A stretch of DNA of 64,000 nt. Origin: an uncultured Clostridia bacterium (GTDB lineage: Bacteria > Bacillota > Clostridia > Christensenellales > UBA1242). Where the stretch lies: assembly GCA_934757845.1 (NCBI GenBank), contig CAKVLQ010000005.1, forward strand, positions 28,607 through 92,606, written 5' to 3'. The stretch's first letter is position 1; every line of letters starts with the position of its first letter. A model generated the notes under the pieces. That model worked only from the letters and a program-made list of their open reading frames with translations, was not told where the DNA came from and did no database searches. The translations under genes were made by a program, and so were the position numbers. Positions 49,801 through 53,289 of the stretch are shown one piece after another.

Positions 49801-49921
49801 GGTTACATTGTCAACAGAATCAAATATTACTCTTGATGAAACAAGCGGAGAAAATGTTGAAATTAAAATTACACTTTCAAAAACAAGTGCTAATGGCTAT
49901 TATGGATACATTATAATCTAA
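28871..49921 (+). CDS. Giant secreted repeat protein (7016 aa) with GLUG and InlB-type repeats
   Basis: One uninterrupted frame of 21 kb. It begins with a signal peptide or anchor (hydrophobic residues about 16-37). Solenoid blocks with GLUG-like strands follow at about 340-900 (FGGIAGYI, AGGIVGRQ), 1490-1830 (GTINGNGNIISNL), 2480-2790 (LDGQGYTINGF), 5635-5850 (GIGTSDSPYLIKSEQDF) and 6610-6890 (GIGTENNPYIISNIHDF). Between them are InlB/Flg_new-type beta repeats (GYSFVGYK, GYTFVDFDFSETG, GGEILNSYS). A tandem array of 355-residue units fills residues 3482-5256. The last 100 residues look like a prealbumin-type strand domain. No LPXTG, S-layer or membrane segment is seen at the C-terminus. It is likely secreted or held by its N-terminus as an adhesin-like surface fibre. 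Function is inferred from architecture only. Confidence 0.9.
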   Translation: MENKKIKYPFKNFVKNIIVGIILMLSVFFMVPIINGFSNNVAGDDVNAAGYATIKCYGYQPDGSIKELNTYNQWYKYLFNNWDPWAYPTGDGDAVRLGWKDGANKIPAGINYEIKDNGGAGANDYYVIGAFWGTGGDFSVGNLAHFGNTMTFASGYSYSLLFSTNADRIVPKVTNYMSVGDFEWQSNYPIKAANYTYSHNEVFNGNKITLGKNPNVDKSYMDNGEKHIPKIDFESSCNYAGFAGQLKARSDFNSSLIQSGKEYYTWISYSNTSSGGVKNFLNFCDANGYQRSSVEVDCDIEQTGDRKCNVNFHVQLKQVFSPDDKKISSGLIDKKIQFNIYDQKDLQLFADEVNDGFLNNVTSNYRAVLQNNISSYAGDPIGKNNGDGAFKGEFDGNNFKIETAKINPITKWVEYSWQSTGSDLSVEGDSYQCNVSDFGFFGYINYGTISKLKFGTIGVNPYDSLGVQYGVVSGSEPNRITESNSTYLIPYSDSSFNSKFGAICAMNNGGTISNVQIDTWACDIKLYTSAGIKCGAFAGEMNGGKISNCSINSFTVSVNNMSSSNATTANDYNFGGIAGYIENSTIESATIQTYNVNESSWQKHDGHAFYAGGIVGRQINSILNDCHVNGGTQNFTNIYHTEWAGIGGISGHVKGKKSGYSIFNCSSSSIIKIDGMVGGSGGNKNSDYICVGGIAGIADSTSISKSSYDIGNNSIIFKSGVSKGGILAVVWTESYGIYFGGLIGASGEENNSNSKVYVDNSYCHIGGGVDSSDSTIEAYGFGLFTGYNRYDLSLTYCYSAIGRKNSNQTLKVRNEGARSLGVFGRKTSENISANQCYWITNNFACNKVSASLGLTEEVVNNTVQDANISANLNQLFAGYSRSRWRQIYNTDQNNIMAQIGNFFSESMYVRDYDSSKNYTKTWTEMVVQPIYGYNSSIQTNWVNNETAGPFLLSNYSEYKNILIDCTKTGSESIGVQGSTNGFIYKGGNNGSVKYVYGTHISDDKPFNLPIIKRNGVGTTKYSLYPTGYNENGDQCLIKSLADIDYGNTTIYPVWVDNTQETIIKSPVQLAIKNGSEFRLYNSSVTKTITVTYNGSQYRISVTQTDKTKDDSTDFYCWEYKVKPEVDACPINLDILKLIFSIKQVSNDGTTNEYVGTGFDFRINETPFTAYQYDKSDNKFNINYVDGTGLKDFSSFTSNAEDFVWGASLYVHVFRNIQVYCGVADTSVNSQPVSGTSGGVSGSFYLTKYYEVKQAPFFVTERGNGCNALFEGFENMTINGYSFGNLSWQGKETWTALGEMKVQTDTTGLIKEVNNTSGTVGTTFVSHAKGSGVTSFAQDSYKWWDEDSALYPLYTIYVEPERELIVEYYNEYNVKSKYIDVIKLKPGVTSYSFSSTREHIKTYNETKLGFQKRYDFVGWKLSTNYGEIRIYAELEFGVPEEWFTKGTGLTVKLYPVFVTKNGASIKDAVLKSSQKSFGSTFDVETPEDLIYCTYLTNFEKETYFDLNINIKNNINMSGYENLMSIGSGIYASGDYSSTGGYIVHHNYYSGTINGNGNIISNLKIYGEYYARRIAFEKDTTNTYPLKIYYSAANTSYESSRVRLPDIGFVANAINARIKGLNLVDINFNVNKSQLADYINYMGGIIGCAVSCEVKNCLVSGKIGYANSLYQGGIIGELSNATDDSVISECVTKVTLSSDSWVGSIVGCIQEIKNSTVAIYSCFDLCYSKNSTKTTWLNLGNGSGVNVSLYRYGFIGYFAFDSEGNWGTNVEIGYGYTSTGHLNITKDQRVYSGSSSLGEFKGTYNAGTLLTNGANSRLWSSYLKNLTDSNGNAIWAKDEEVNGGLPYLVNTGIVKKNYVIDANSNGDKYVFTPEDKEHLTSAGATKTVVDGSEYYSVSKDYFILDMLPYFGYKNAEQLANSLISYYDKYVNEIKKNGVVFNTLEGYDFNNFYVAGYTGSQTVNKAVIVDFILYGNGNIYCDFSPKTINVRYKISMGSESATVDFGTCLFGDEISLDELDIFALPENVRNLLQGKKINNFKLYLPQKDIYLKLDASGNLVYSGSYSNGTYTKNGYGTFNFDDKVKVQLIDFANSGVYNLEIVIDEDVCADVLFVLNFYEGKNISGTSIPFNAFVYDNSSNKFVIDLENGDTNSIEAYFGDVLYGYGINLLPEIEAIGIDFKGWGYYDQSGNLVSFWTKSNEITMPDIRFSPYNGIDDGEFYYLDLYPIGTKNVYEITYYDGFGYDKTQSDVNLSVITYHSPKLGYNDNITLYSADDLAMYTLVKSHEGNYISKFSFKQATINAINNLTEKENDAVLESVAYYIAQYNIKTKLTDTLADKCIKVINYMFNNNIEFNYFIPRSLGLICEYNKDDVTLKINLTNDDTTDIYYTITDFETDETTKPQIISFENKIAEIKVTYGNIVKLYANLTTGKRINSITNSASKTEVSSFTTVGTNAETFAKEILPLLREVRVGKDNVGMVESLTVSFNIENIVTNSLTEDTDGYYMISSEADLVEYAKNVGNPKYPKAKLTNDINITGTKINIYSLSNGFVLDGQGYTINGFTCFNPEVIQSKSGSETYVNLPFVYANYGTIKNINFDNLCINLDYSNLLYFGLFGCNYGNIENINILSGNVIINDNYQTWSQTSAFVSTLVALNGYGANIKNVSVNANLIVSGNNNIASGLVCGYNMGTIQNAVVKGKIDNKNCTGTKNYAGCVVGQNYNGKINTCVIDCTNSGTVYGIVGCEISSNPKGLYEGVVYYGTSTLRWSNVALTTSTDYPTCKTLSKTANYSTLSTQKQTTFAGFEDLIIAANCNMIRYEFIVKGVNIQLVDINIEDNVDEAIKAEVKQKINSKEVLNNNILIYLPLANKFAFNSLDYASNLQNYSINLDLLKSNASIANLFNIYSKLNDDTEQQTRIVNVSGSRVTQVDNIVYRYETAVCTKFSFNLSYNSSSKFTKEELTFIQNGIKVYVNKSKNPNPVNLVFNDDGSVILTDSELNIVQIRFFDQIEIDFDLPSFAILSSTGVTLNNNKIVDSAKQQKYNYVLNISANQDYRVNADIERGKTVLTLDLGLSKLTNETEKAKIGFNDNFITQILKQKYGLNAQINSQNQLEIEIDAEFNGTKFVYNLPSLIDGLDKIINYIDNGINYVFKGFVDSKNIYYYNQNFEKQKTEISESTLLTANFEKVQYKVIIDTLGGKCYFTSYNGYSVSSNKAQKTIKFDDKMTVPNPKMNSEGYSFVGYKIKNGPTISTATLNASGDVITHNFVTGYDTLNQNYTIFDENKLFEIELVPVFEETEFTLTFESGKTDDFETYLFFNSNASTKYDTVKIDNVTISKILDEEFEIPHGFKSHGEFLGYKLQNTTDDNLVIKFENGSFVYDATNLIGNKTFVAVYNFEQIQVEIVALDTNSAKTLAFVVEKTGDAKNLQYKNGKVVFGVLYGTTNFTLPSIKLSNDNYLFDNFVIENEIYTTDYVFTKNVEINITAKYKITLDTKGGEILNSYSSFDKLTKNDNQYYFYADFNENLVLPKTDEVERVGFTLVATKLENVAISSLIVNGPAVIDFEYEGNTYILTLDASGADLPATFISEYVESYEKQTQSTATLKVAHGTNVQTLNEALKTMNLTKSGYTFVDFDFSETGNEITSNGTIVANFVQNNYTIVIYDNDGTELGSITKHYNDAIESSFFENITNECNSKAEREGLTFNGLSLNQAEFENFDAITVMPLLEKEYSQTTANGNNFTLKLYANYSIKKLNVVIKTKDINSNKVLDFVLENLNSLSGFETEISSNEIKFVVDYGTTNLTLPSITLTDNNYMFESYVAGGNEYKAEYKFVEDIEINITAKYKVTFETKGGEILSTYSSFDKLTKNDNQYYFYADFNENLVLPKTNEVERIGFTLVATKLENVAISSLKVEGPAVIDFEYEGNTYILTLDASGAELPATFISEYVESYEKQTQSTATLKVAHGTNVQTLNEALKTMNLTKSGYTFVDFDFSETGNEITSNGTIVANFVQNNYTIVIYDNDGTELGSITKHYNDAIESSFFENITNECNSKAEREGLTFNGLSLNQAEFENFDAITVMPLLEKEYSQTTANGNNFTLKLYANYSIKKLNVVIKTKDINSNKVLDFAVENLNSLSGFETEISSNEIKFIVDYGTTNLTLPSITLTDNNYMFESYVIGGNDYKAEYKFVEDIEINITAKYKVTFETKGGEILNSYSLFDKLQTENGNYYFYAGFNENLVLPKANDVHLVGYTLVGFKVQNVLISSLIVQDKVNVEFVYDKNVYTLTLDASKYQALLPQNIESDVVEDYVLISDYVAELKVLHGTKLNDIILILPKLSVDGYTFVGYKFSETGETITKDGLITANFVQNNYTIVIYDNDGSELGKITKHYNDAIESSFFENITNECNSKAEREGLTFNGLSLNQAEFENFDAITVMPLLEKEYSQTTANGNNFTLKLYANYSIKKLNVVIKTKDINSNKVLDFVLENLNSLSGFETEISSNEIKFVVDYGTTNLTLPSITLTDNNYMFESYVVGGNEYKAEYKFVEDIEINITVKYKVTFETKGGEILNSYSLFDKLQTENGNYYFYESFNKQLKLPKESDVQKEGFTLTKFKVNGVEIINLVVTNVCTVSFEYSGNTYVLGLNSEEFKANLPSQINSEYILTYNLISNFYAELTVAYGTKVSSIKEALPNLVSDGYTFVGYKFSETGETITKDGLITANFVQNNYTIVIYDNDGSELGKITKHYNDAIESSFFENITNECNSKAEREGLTFNGLSLNQAEFENFDAITVMPLLEKEYSQTTANGNNFTLKLYANYSIKKLNVVIKTKDINSNKVLDFAVENLNSLSGFETEISSNEIKFVVDYGTTNLTLPSITLTDNNYMFESYVVGGNEYKAEYKFVEDIEININVKYKVTFETKGGEILSSYSSYDKLTKNDNQYYFYADFNENLVLPKTDEVERIGFTLVATKLENVAISSLIVNGPAVIDFVYEGNTLSLVLDSSSYLVNLPQTLTNMAFIESYELTDNYHATIKVEYGAKVSNIKTCLPNLEKLGYTLQDYLFSQEDIITENGRIVPKFVQNQYKIVAFDANEIEISSITKYFDEIIEDSFYSQVIEYCVVEANKNGLFFKGLSLNKNNFVEFDYPEKMPMLDKTYSNTNQNGYVYTLNIYGYYFDKVSVSIVGNENTIILNNNTKNLENFVGGNAYNQSAKFDISIKNILNKQVVLPIPQISTSSILRFANFAGYFIKNGETETLVVDSLGKLLDAFEIDKEITLYQKFDNAKFNFSLNANYDNIKDNELFGFEKTENGFEKLVEFDSVIGNLPVVELENYNFVGYYLSDNNDISKQSKDIRISDENGKLILGYEKLYNKYFDESSETITLKNICAKYETKMLEISIKTSNSILGEVYAISYLGGTKATYKQIENGYICSIISGKDILISANSFENRATFAGFKVYLNGIDITSTVITDQNQSAVIKNVNENYEIVANFEEINYSINYHVNGKNIELSPNTYSILTNKFDLPKAESYGQEFVGWYLEPEFVNIRTSINPVEYLKDLDLYARFENVSTKINIYSNNIEGYSLYTSINAVYGKEIELLPNIVLEGYNFVGFFTNDNGTGIKIDNNSLNIFAVETNVYAYFEIKLASTFEGIGTSDSPYLIKSEQDFITFASLANYSKLNNRIFFKLANSIEISKPVIINSFDANFDGDNNVIYVNNAFGGYNTVTNNGEIIKSVSLFGNNTGTIKNLTIVANQNNLSDVIGEETLTSTKCGYIIDFAIISNKNSGEIDNVITYFNVVLNELNFGEESKNTFNAICAETLATNSSVYNSKFIAKDLQNEFNSVLDSHLLGKTTSAIKTNENGEYEIHSTEEFEYLLTLTETDIKAVLNANINLKGKIFEKLDKNLSINANGYIISGIMALNQDYLFKNLKIEKTAIENAIFINLNNNNTTLIVNADGIENSYITIDLSNLKNIISSNNQKIANSYFVSKNAVTLVDNLSGEICNVYLINVNKFNSSSAEVKNFVTFDLTNLENVDQFIIDAKTLNETLASENLWFVDSNKVMSDYVLPQLVKVGNVVTKLIFDENVIDIYTEIEKVNGNLVITKQIENILLGVSLYDLQQNVTDIIVNGESKIGEFDSILSIFMLKNQTSNYSEVEFVTSLNKYTLTIKVNEVGKGNLIRYDEQKAETITIIVESGTDFNSLNLEAICADGYKFVGYDFEAEEGYYFDKNNPIIECNLIATANFEKLISYKLDLTNYNNIIFKDTKIEDYWTQIETNIYQIYLAKSENIFDFLPEISKQDYIFNRYSVAELDEENFMVYAIFNADYVMVIANFDETKGSFELLTNQEFSLYDDTLKVCYKDEQSNIYYILRGYDGVVYLTFNGTYLTKLTLNETDLFEDYSIFELKEDDIRKEISFDKTKDVHEIVVETQNILVETKFEFDSEFVSLALKNAIIDPISFVTKTNKNENLIFELSIKEGKELDNIEFVFEDADFVAEYSQENGVYVYKVIKPAVIKINIKNKVVNVTVNFQDGGQVDVIGIEKSVINEHKFSFAVDYDNSASLLISTFDGYKLNSISSSLGKIFALKPSIVLENLKEDVEINITFLKLNTWLDVDETNQPKYFNLTKFKGIGTENNPYIISNIHDFLTLAYNVNILNKDYSNVYFKSAKRDLVLNLSRYYFVPINNFNGTILGDNLTLSGITISSNSYASLFRKLDQNAYIKSINITGDISGYYIVAGIAGENFGTIIGCQNNASITNNNNYYSQNNITAGICAINRGVVSRCSNQGVINSESVYTGGICAKNYSEINNVYNNAIIYASNNFDLETVVAGICAQNSGIVKIGYNDSRLINKSYNENIELVGTTKNLIGTYEDLYFNKNKLSIDSTDARTYEEMLNSENAIYANFSKDIWEFATNNNALPVLKTMYEYLGSVSITVTFDESLKSQERLVYFVLTNAIGQNYGVILDSSSKIYVISNLTKGDYKISLKNLLGSAVTLSTESNITLDETSGENVEIKITLSKTSANGYYGYIII
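39314..44638 (+). repeat. Tandem array of five 1065-bp (355-aa) units inside the giant gene
   Basis: The unit boundary (TATAAA/TATAAG before the TKGGEIL codons) recurs at 39314, 40379, 41444, 42509 and 43574, exactly 1065 bp apart each time. Copies 1-4 share a long stretch identical or nearly so at the nucleotide level (codons for KHYNDAIESSFFENIT through NYSIKKLNVVIK). Other sub-blocks differ and are shared in different pairs: copies 1 and 2 share AELPATFISEYVES, copies 3 and 4 share FSETGETITKDGLI, and the start of copy 5 matches copies 1 and 2. The fifth copy diverges in its second half, and a diverged partial unit precedes the first. Confidence 0.95.
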
Positions 49922-49922
49922 C

Positions 49923-49955
49923 AAAAAATTCTCACATTTTTGTGAGAATTTTTTT
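49923..49955 (+). terminator. Terminator of the giant gene
   Basis: AAAATTCTCACA / TGTGAGAATTTT around TTTT, followed by more T. Confidence 0.88.
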
Positions 49956-49989
49956 GTTTAAACCAATAAATTTTTAATTAAAAAAACAC

Positions 49990-50018
49990 TTGCAAAAGTT
50001 TTTCGTTTGTGTTATATT
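49990..50018 (+). promoter_or_regulatory. Promoter of rpsF-ssb-rpsR
   Basis: TTGCAA (49990-49995), 17-bp spacer, TATATT (50013-50018). Confidence 0.7.
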
Positions 50019-50024
50019 ATATTT

Positions 50025-50087
50025 GAATAGTATTTTACTATTTCCTTACTCTTTTAAGAGTCGATTAGTCCATAAGGAGGTAAAGCA
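50025..50087 (+). promoter_or_regulatory. rpsF leader with two hairpins
   Basis: The predicted 5' untranslated region contains ATAGTA / TACTAT and ACTCTT / AAGAGT hairpins before a full AAGGAGGT ribosome site. S6 operon leaders in other bacteria bind S6:S18 for feedback. I could not identify the characteristic loop of that motif here, so feedback control is only possible. Confidence 0.4.
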
Positions 50088-50375
50088 ATGAATAAGTATG
50101 AATTAATGGTTATACTTTCAAACAGTTTGGCTGACGAAGCAAAAGAAGCACTAACAAACAAAATCAGTGGTATGCTTGAAGCAAGCGGAGCAAAAGTTGA
50201 AAGTGTAGAAAAGGTTGGCACAAAAAAATATGCTTATGCTATTAATTTCAAAAATGAAGGATATTATGTTCTTTATAATATTGAATGTGAAGCAAGTGTT
50301 CCAAACCAAGTTCAAAAACAACTACTTTTGATTGAAGATGTTGTTAGAAGTATGTTTGTAAAAAAAACAATCTAG
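50088..50375 (+). CDS. rpsF: Ribosomal protein bS6
   Basis: The 95-aa small-subunit protein opens MNKYELMVILSNSL and contains KKYAYAINFKNEGYYVLYNIE, the ferredoxin-like S6 core that pairs with S18 on 16S rRNA. It is first gene of the classic rpsF-ssb-rpsR operon. The AAGGAGGT ribosome site is the strongest in the window. Confidence 0.96.
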   Translation: MNKYELMVILSNSLADEAKEALTNKISGMLEASGAKVESVEKVGTKKYAYAINFKNEGYYVLYNIECEASVPNQVQKQLLLIEDVVRSMFVKKTI

Positions 50376-50385
50376 GAGTTTTATT

Positions 50386-50784
50386 ATGAATAAAGCATTT
50401 TTAATTGGGAATTTAACACGAGACCCAGAATTAACTCAAACAACAAATGGAATTGCAGTTTGCAGATTTTCTATTGCCGTTCAACGAGAATTTACTAACA
50501 GTGAAGGCGAAAGAGATGCAGATTTCTTTAACATTGTTGCATGGAGAACTACAGCGGAAAACTGTAATAAATATTTAAAAAAGGGAAGCAAAGTTGCTGT
50601 TATGGGGGCAATTCAAAATCGTTCTTATGATGCCCAAGACGGAACAAAAAGATATGTAACAGAAATTGTTGCCGACAAAGTTGAATTTGTTGGTGCAAGA
50701 GCATCAGGAAATGATAGTGAAGAAAGAGAAGAAGTTTCTAAACTTGAACCTATAAAAGATGACGATGGCGACCTTCCATTCTAA
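50386..50784 (+). CDS. ssb: Single-stranded DNA-binding protein
   Basis: The 132-aa OB-fold protein starts [16 protein letters not shown] and contains [17 protein letters not shown] and a C-terminal acidic tip ending DDDGDLPF, which recruits repair and replication partners. The linker is short. It coats single-stranded DNA as a tetramer. It lies between rpsF and rpsR, 10 bp after rpsF, in the conserved operon. Confidence 0.96.
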   Translation: MNKAFLIGNLTRDPELTQTTNGIAVCRFSIAVQREFTNSEGERDADFFNIVAWRTTAENCNKYLKKGSKVAVMGAIQNRSYDAQDGTKRYVTEIVADKVEFVGARASGNDSEEREEVSKLEPIKDDDGDLPF

Positions 50785-50804
50785 TTTATAAAGGAGATTT
50801 AATC

Positions 50805-51080
50805 ATGGCAGAAAACAAAAAAGTTGTTGTTGATGATGGAGATGACAAACTTCCAAAGAAAAATTATAAACAACAAAAACGAAAAGTTTGCAGTTTTTGT
50901 GTTGATAAAGTTGATGTTATCGACTATAAAGATGCAGCTAAATTAAGAAAATATATAACCGAAAAAGGCAAAATTCTTCCAAGCCGTCAAACTGGCGTTT
51001 GTGCAAAACACCAAAGAGAACTTGCAAAAGCAATCAAAAGAGCAAGGGTTATGAGTATTTTACCATTCAAAGGTGAATAA
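50805..51080 (+). CDS. rpsR: Ribosomal protein bS18, zinc-binding form
   Basis: The 91-aa protein has the S18 core [42 protein letters not shown]. Cys29-x2-Cys32 with Cys66 and His69 form a likely zinc site, so this is the C+ version found in many Firmicutes. The acidic/basic N-terminal 25 residues are longer than usual. It is last gene of the operon. The downstream hairpin at 51120-51164 probably ends the transcript. Confidence 0.96.
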   Translation: MAENKKVVVDDGDDKLPKKNYKQQKRKVCSFCVDKVDVIDYKDAAKLRKYITEKGKILPSRQTGVCAKHQRELAKAIKRARVMSILPFKGE

Positions 51081-51119
51081 ACAAAAAATAAGCGTCGCAA
51101 TACTGCGTTTCTAAAAAAC

Positions 51120-51350
51120 AAGCCAAAGTGGTCATGTATCATAAATACACTCCCACCTTGGCTTATTTTTGAGCCTTGTCTTGCTCGCTTATTTTTGTTT
51201 ATTGTGTTATTGTAAAATAAAAATACACTGTGCCTGTGGCACTCATGAACAAAAAGTTCACTCCTATCTTGGCATTTTTTTGCCTGGTTATATTTATTTT
51301 TGTTTGTTGTGCTATAATAAAATAATTATTATTGTGCTTGTGGCACGCAT
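51120..51350 (+). repeat. Tandem ~106-bp element with covarying hairpins
   Basis: Two full copies start at the GTGG of 51128 and 51236, and a third truncated one starts at 51340. Each full copy has three small stems. Stem A is TGTAT/ATACA (51135-51149) in copy 1 and TGAAC/GTTCA (51246-51260) in copy 2. Stem B is GGCT/AGCC (51160-51175) and GGCA/TGCC (51271-51284). Stem C is GTGCC/GGCAC (51230-51242) and GTGCT/GGCAC (51334-51346). Paired bases change together between copies. A longer stem of AAGCCAAAGTGG with CCACCTTGGCTT (51120-51164), followed by T-rich DNA, could terminate rpsR transcription. No convincing protein is encoded on either strand. Confidence 0.7.
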
Positions 51351-51351
51351 A

Positions 51352-51383
51352 AAAAAATCACCATTAAAATTGGTGATTTTTTG
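51352..51383. terminator. Bidirectional terminator
   Basis: AAAAAATCACCA / TGGTGATTTTTT stem with A and T runs on both sides. It lies just beyond the minus-strand gene at 51391-51624 and after the tandem element. Confidence 0.85.
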
Positions 51384-51390
51384 TTATACT

Positions 51391-51624
51391 TTATTTGTTT
51401 TCTGTTTCATCGTTTTTTGGCAAATTTTTAAGGTCTGTGCTTGTGTTTGAAACAATTCCAATAATTGCACTAACAAGAGCAGTAACAACAAAAATTAACC
51501 ATGTTGGATGCCAAATATTTGTTAAAAATCCAACAAGAAGATAGGCAATAGTTGCAACTATCATTAAAATTCCACAAACAGCATCACAAATAATTTGACT
51601 TTTGCTTTTTTGTTTTTTGTTCAT
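51391..51624 (-). CDS. Small two-helix membrane protein
   Basis: This 77-aa protein has a basic N-terminus (MNKKQKSKSQ) and two membrane helices (about 14-34, VCGILMIVATIAYLLVGFLTN, and 38-58, PTWLIFVVTALVSAIIGIVS). The tail is polar and acidic. A loop with HPTW between the helices resembles small 'permease-like' hypothetical proteins common in Firmicutes. An AAGGAG site 7 nt before the ATG supports translation. Function unknown. Confidence 0.75.
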   Translation of the reverse strand: MNKKQKSKSQIICDAVCGILMIVATIAYLLVGFLTNIWHPTWLIFVVTALVSAIIGIVSNTSTDLKNLPKNDETENK

Positions 51625-51836
51625 AATTTTTCTCCTTAATAATATTATAATAAATTTATTTAAGATTTTAAAACAAATTTAAAAAAAATTTTAAAATTAT
51701 TTAAAAAACTTTGCTTATTATTGTTATAAATAATTTTAATAATTTAATATTCAAAATTTTTAATTTCAAATTTAAAATTAATAAAATTAGGTTTTAAGGA
51801 AAAATGCTTTAATTTATTTTTTGTTAGTTTATTTTG

Positions 51837-51845
51837 TGATATAAT
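51837..51845 (+). promoter_or_regulatory. Extended -10 promoter of the MazG-like gene
   Basis: TGATATAAT (51837-51845) with a T-rich -35 region. The AAAGGAG ribosome site follows. Confidence 0.6.
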
Positions 51846-51863
51846 TTTATTAAAGGAGATAAT

Positions 51864-52178
51864 ATGATAGATTTAGACAAAAAACAAAAAGAAATTATCG
51901 AGAACAAACAAAAGCATGGCTGGGAAATTGGAAATATAAGAAGTGAGTTTTTATATTTATATGGAGAAGTTGCCGAAGCGTATGAAGCGTTTAACAAAAA
52001 TTTTGACAAAAAAGAATTGGGCAGTGAACTTGCAGATATTGCTATTTATTTGCTTGGATTAAGCGAAATGTTAGGTTTTTCCCTTGCGGACGAAATCAAT
52101 AAAAAAATGGACATAAATTCTCATCGTATTTATAAAAATGTTGACGGAAAAATAATTAAAGTTGACGATAGAGATTAA
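51864..52178 (+). CDS. MazG-like nucleotide pyrophosphohydrolase
   Basis: The 104-aa all-alpha protein has the MazG metal-binding pattern E35-x-x-E38 (EVAEAYEAF) and E55-x-x-D58 (SELADIAIYLLG). The family hydrolyses (d)NTPs to monophosphates and limits damaged or excess nucleotides. It is a single-domain short form. The next gene, a DNA alkyl-repair protein, follows after 29 bp and is probably in the same transcript, making a small nucleotide/DNA-damage unit. Confidence 0.85.
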   Translation: MIDLDKKQKEIIENKQKHGWEIGNIRSEFLYLYGEVAEAYEAFNKNFDKKELGSELADIAIYLLGLSEMLGFSLADEINKKMDINSHRIYKNVDGKIIKVDDRD

Positions 52179-52207
52179 ATAAAAAAAAGATTTGTGAGGC
52201 AATAGTT

Positions 52208-52735
52208 ATGGAGTTTTTTAAAACATATTCTTCACCGCTTGGAAAAATCTTTTTAACAAGTGATGGTCAAGTTTTAACGGGTCTTTGGTTTGATGGGTCA
52301 AAAGATATGAAAAAACACGAAGGAAATTTTGAAGAGAAAAATCTTTCAATTTTTGACGAAACAATAAAATGGCTTGATATATATTTTTCTGGAAAAAATC
52401 CAAATTTTGTTCCTAAATTTAAAATTCAAAACTTAACACCTTTCAGAAATTTGGTTATTCAAATTATGTTAAAAATTCCTTATGGAAAAGTAATAACATA
52501 TAACGACATTGCAAAACAAATTGCAAATGAGCGGGGAATAAAGAAAATGTCTGCACAAGCGGTTGGTGGAGCAGTTGGCTGGAATCCAATTTGTTTAATT
52601 GTTCCTTGCCACAGAGTTGTTGGCGCAAACGGAAATTTAACAGGTTATGGTGGTGGAATTGAAAATAAAATTGAATTATTAAAACTTGAAAAAGTTGATA
52701 TTGACAATTTTTTTATTCCAAAAAAATTAAATTAA
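52208..52735 (+). CDS. ogt: Methylated-DNA-[protein]-cysteine S-methyltransferase
   Basis: The 175-aa suicide repair protein moves alkyl groups from O6-alkylguanine to its own cysteine. The active site is Cys134 in IVPCHRV, with the helix-turn-helix and arginine-finger region IPYGKVITYNDIAKQIA...MSAQAVGGAVGWNP preceding it and GNLTGYGGG after. The length and N-terminal domain fit the Ogt type rather than Ada. A GTGAGG sequence serves as a modest ribosome site. Likely cotranscribed with the MazG-like gene. Confidence 0.94.
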   Translation: MEFFKTYSSPLGKIFLTSDGQVLTGLWFDGSKDMKKHEGNFEEKNLSIFDETIKWLDIYFSGKNPNFVPKFKIQNLTPFRNLVIQIMLKIPYGKVITYNDIAKQIANERGIKKMSAQAVGGAVGWNPICLIVPCHRVVGANGNLTGYGGGIENKIELLKLEKVDIDNFFIPKKLN

Positions 52736-52777
52736 ATATTTTAAACTTATAAAATCGTTTTTTTAATAAAATTCTTG

Positions 52778-52786
52778 TGATATAAT
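52778..52786 (+). promoter_or_regulatory. Extended -10 promoter of the flavodoxin unit
   Basis: TGATATAAT (52778-52786), followed by AAAAGGAG and the ATG at 52808. It heads the flavodoxin / VOC-ASCH / acetyltransferase cluster. Confidence 0.6.
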
Positions 52787-52807
52787 AATGAAAAAGGAGA
52801 TAATGTT

Positions 52808-53278
52808 ATGGAAAAAAATTTAATAGTTTATTTTTCTTATTCTGGAAACACTGAAAAATTAGTTAAAGAAACAAACAAAAATTTTGGCTTTGATGTAAAA
52901 AGGATAGAAAGAATTATTCCATACTCGCAAGATTATGACACTTGTGCCTATACTGAAGCGAAAGATGAATGGGAAAAAAGAGTTTGCCCAGAAATTAAAA
53001 AAATTAGCGTTGATTTTTCTGGGTATAACAACATTTTGTTGTTTTTTCCAATTTGGTGGTATACTTTTCCAATGCCAGTTGCGTCTTTTGTTAAAACATT
53101 GAAAGGCTTTGAAGGCTCAATTTATGTTTTTGCAAACAGTTATACAAATGATGCCCATTATATGAAAAATTCAATGACCGACCTTAAAAATTTGGATAAT
53201 AATCTTAATTTTAAAGAAGGTTTGTTTAACAAACCTGTTAGTTCTCATATTGATTTTATTAAAAATATAATTAGTTAA
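52808..53278 (+). CDS. Flavodoxin-like protein
   Basis: The 156-aa protein begins NLIVYFSYSGNTEKLVKE, the FMN-phosphate loop of flavodoxins. It has FFPIWWYTFPMPVASFVK, where aromatic residues stack on the flavin. YTEAKDEWEKRVCPEI matches the Flavodoxin_4-type group of Firmicutes, often annotated as flavodoxin or NAD(P)H-dependent oxidoreductase. It probably carries electrons through bound FMN, but the partner is unknown. It lies 11 bp before the VOC-ASCH gene, in an operon. Confidence 0.88.
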   Translation: MEKNLIVYFSYSGNTEKLVKETNKNFGFDVKRIERIIPYSQDYDTCAYTEAKDEWEKRVCPEIKKISVDFSGYNNILLFFPIWWYTFPMPVASFVKTLKGFEGSIYVFANSYTNDAHYMKNSMTDLKNLDNNLNFKEGLFNKPVSSHIDFIKNIIS

Positions 53279-53289
53279 AAGGAATAATA

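Noticed and set aside
51190..51350. Short minus-strand peptides (15 codons or fewer) after AGGAG in the tandem element, considered as a type I toxin
   Set aside because: The peptides are not clearly hydrophobic or toxin-like and differ in length between copies, and no antisense promoter pair is convincing.
51169..51450. A 93-codon cysteine-rich plus-strand frame across the tandem element
   Set aside because: It has internal repeats only because the DNA repeats. It runs through hairpins and a terminator and lacks a ribosome site, and the compensatory changes favour RNA structure over protein.
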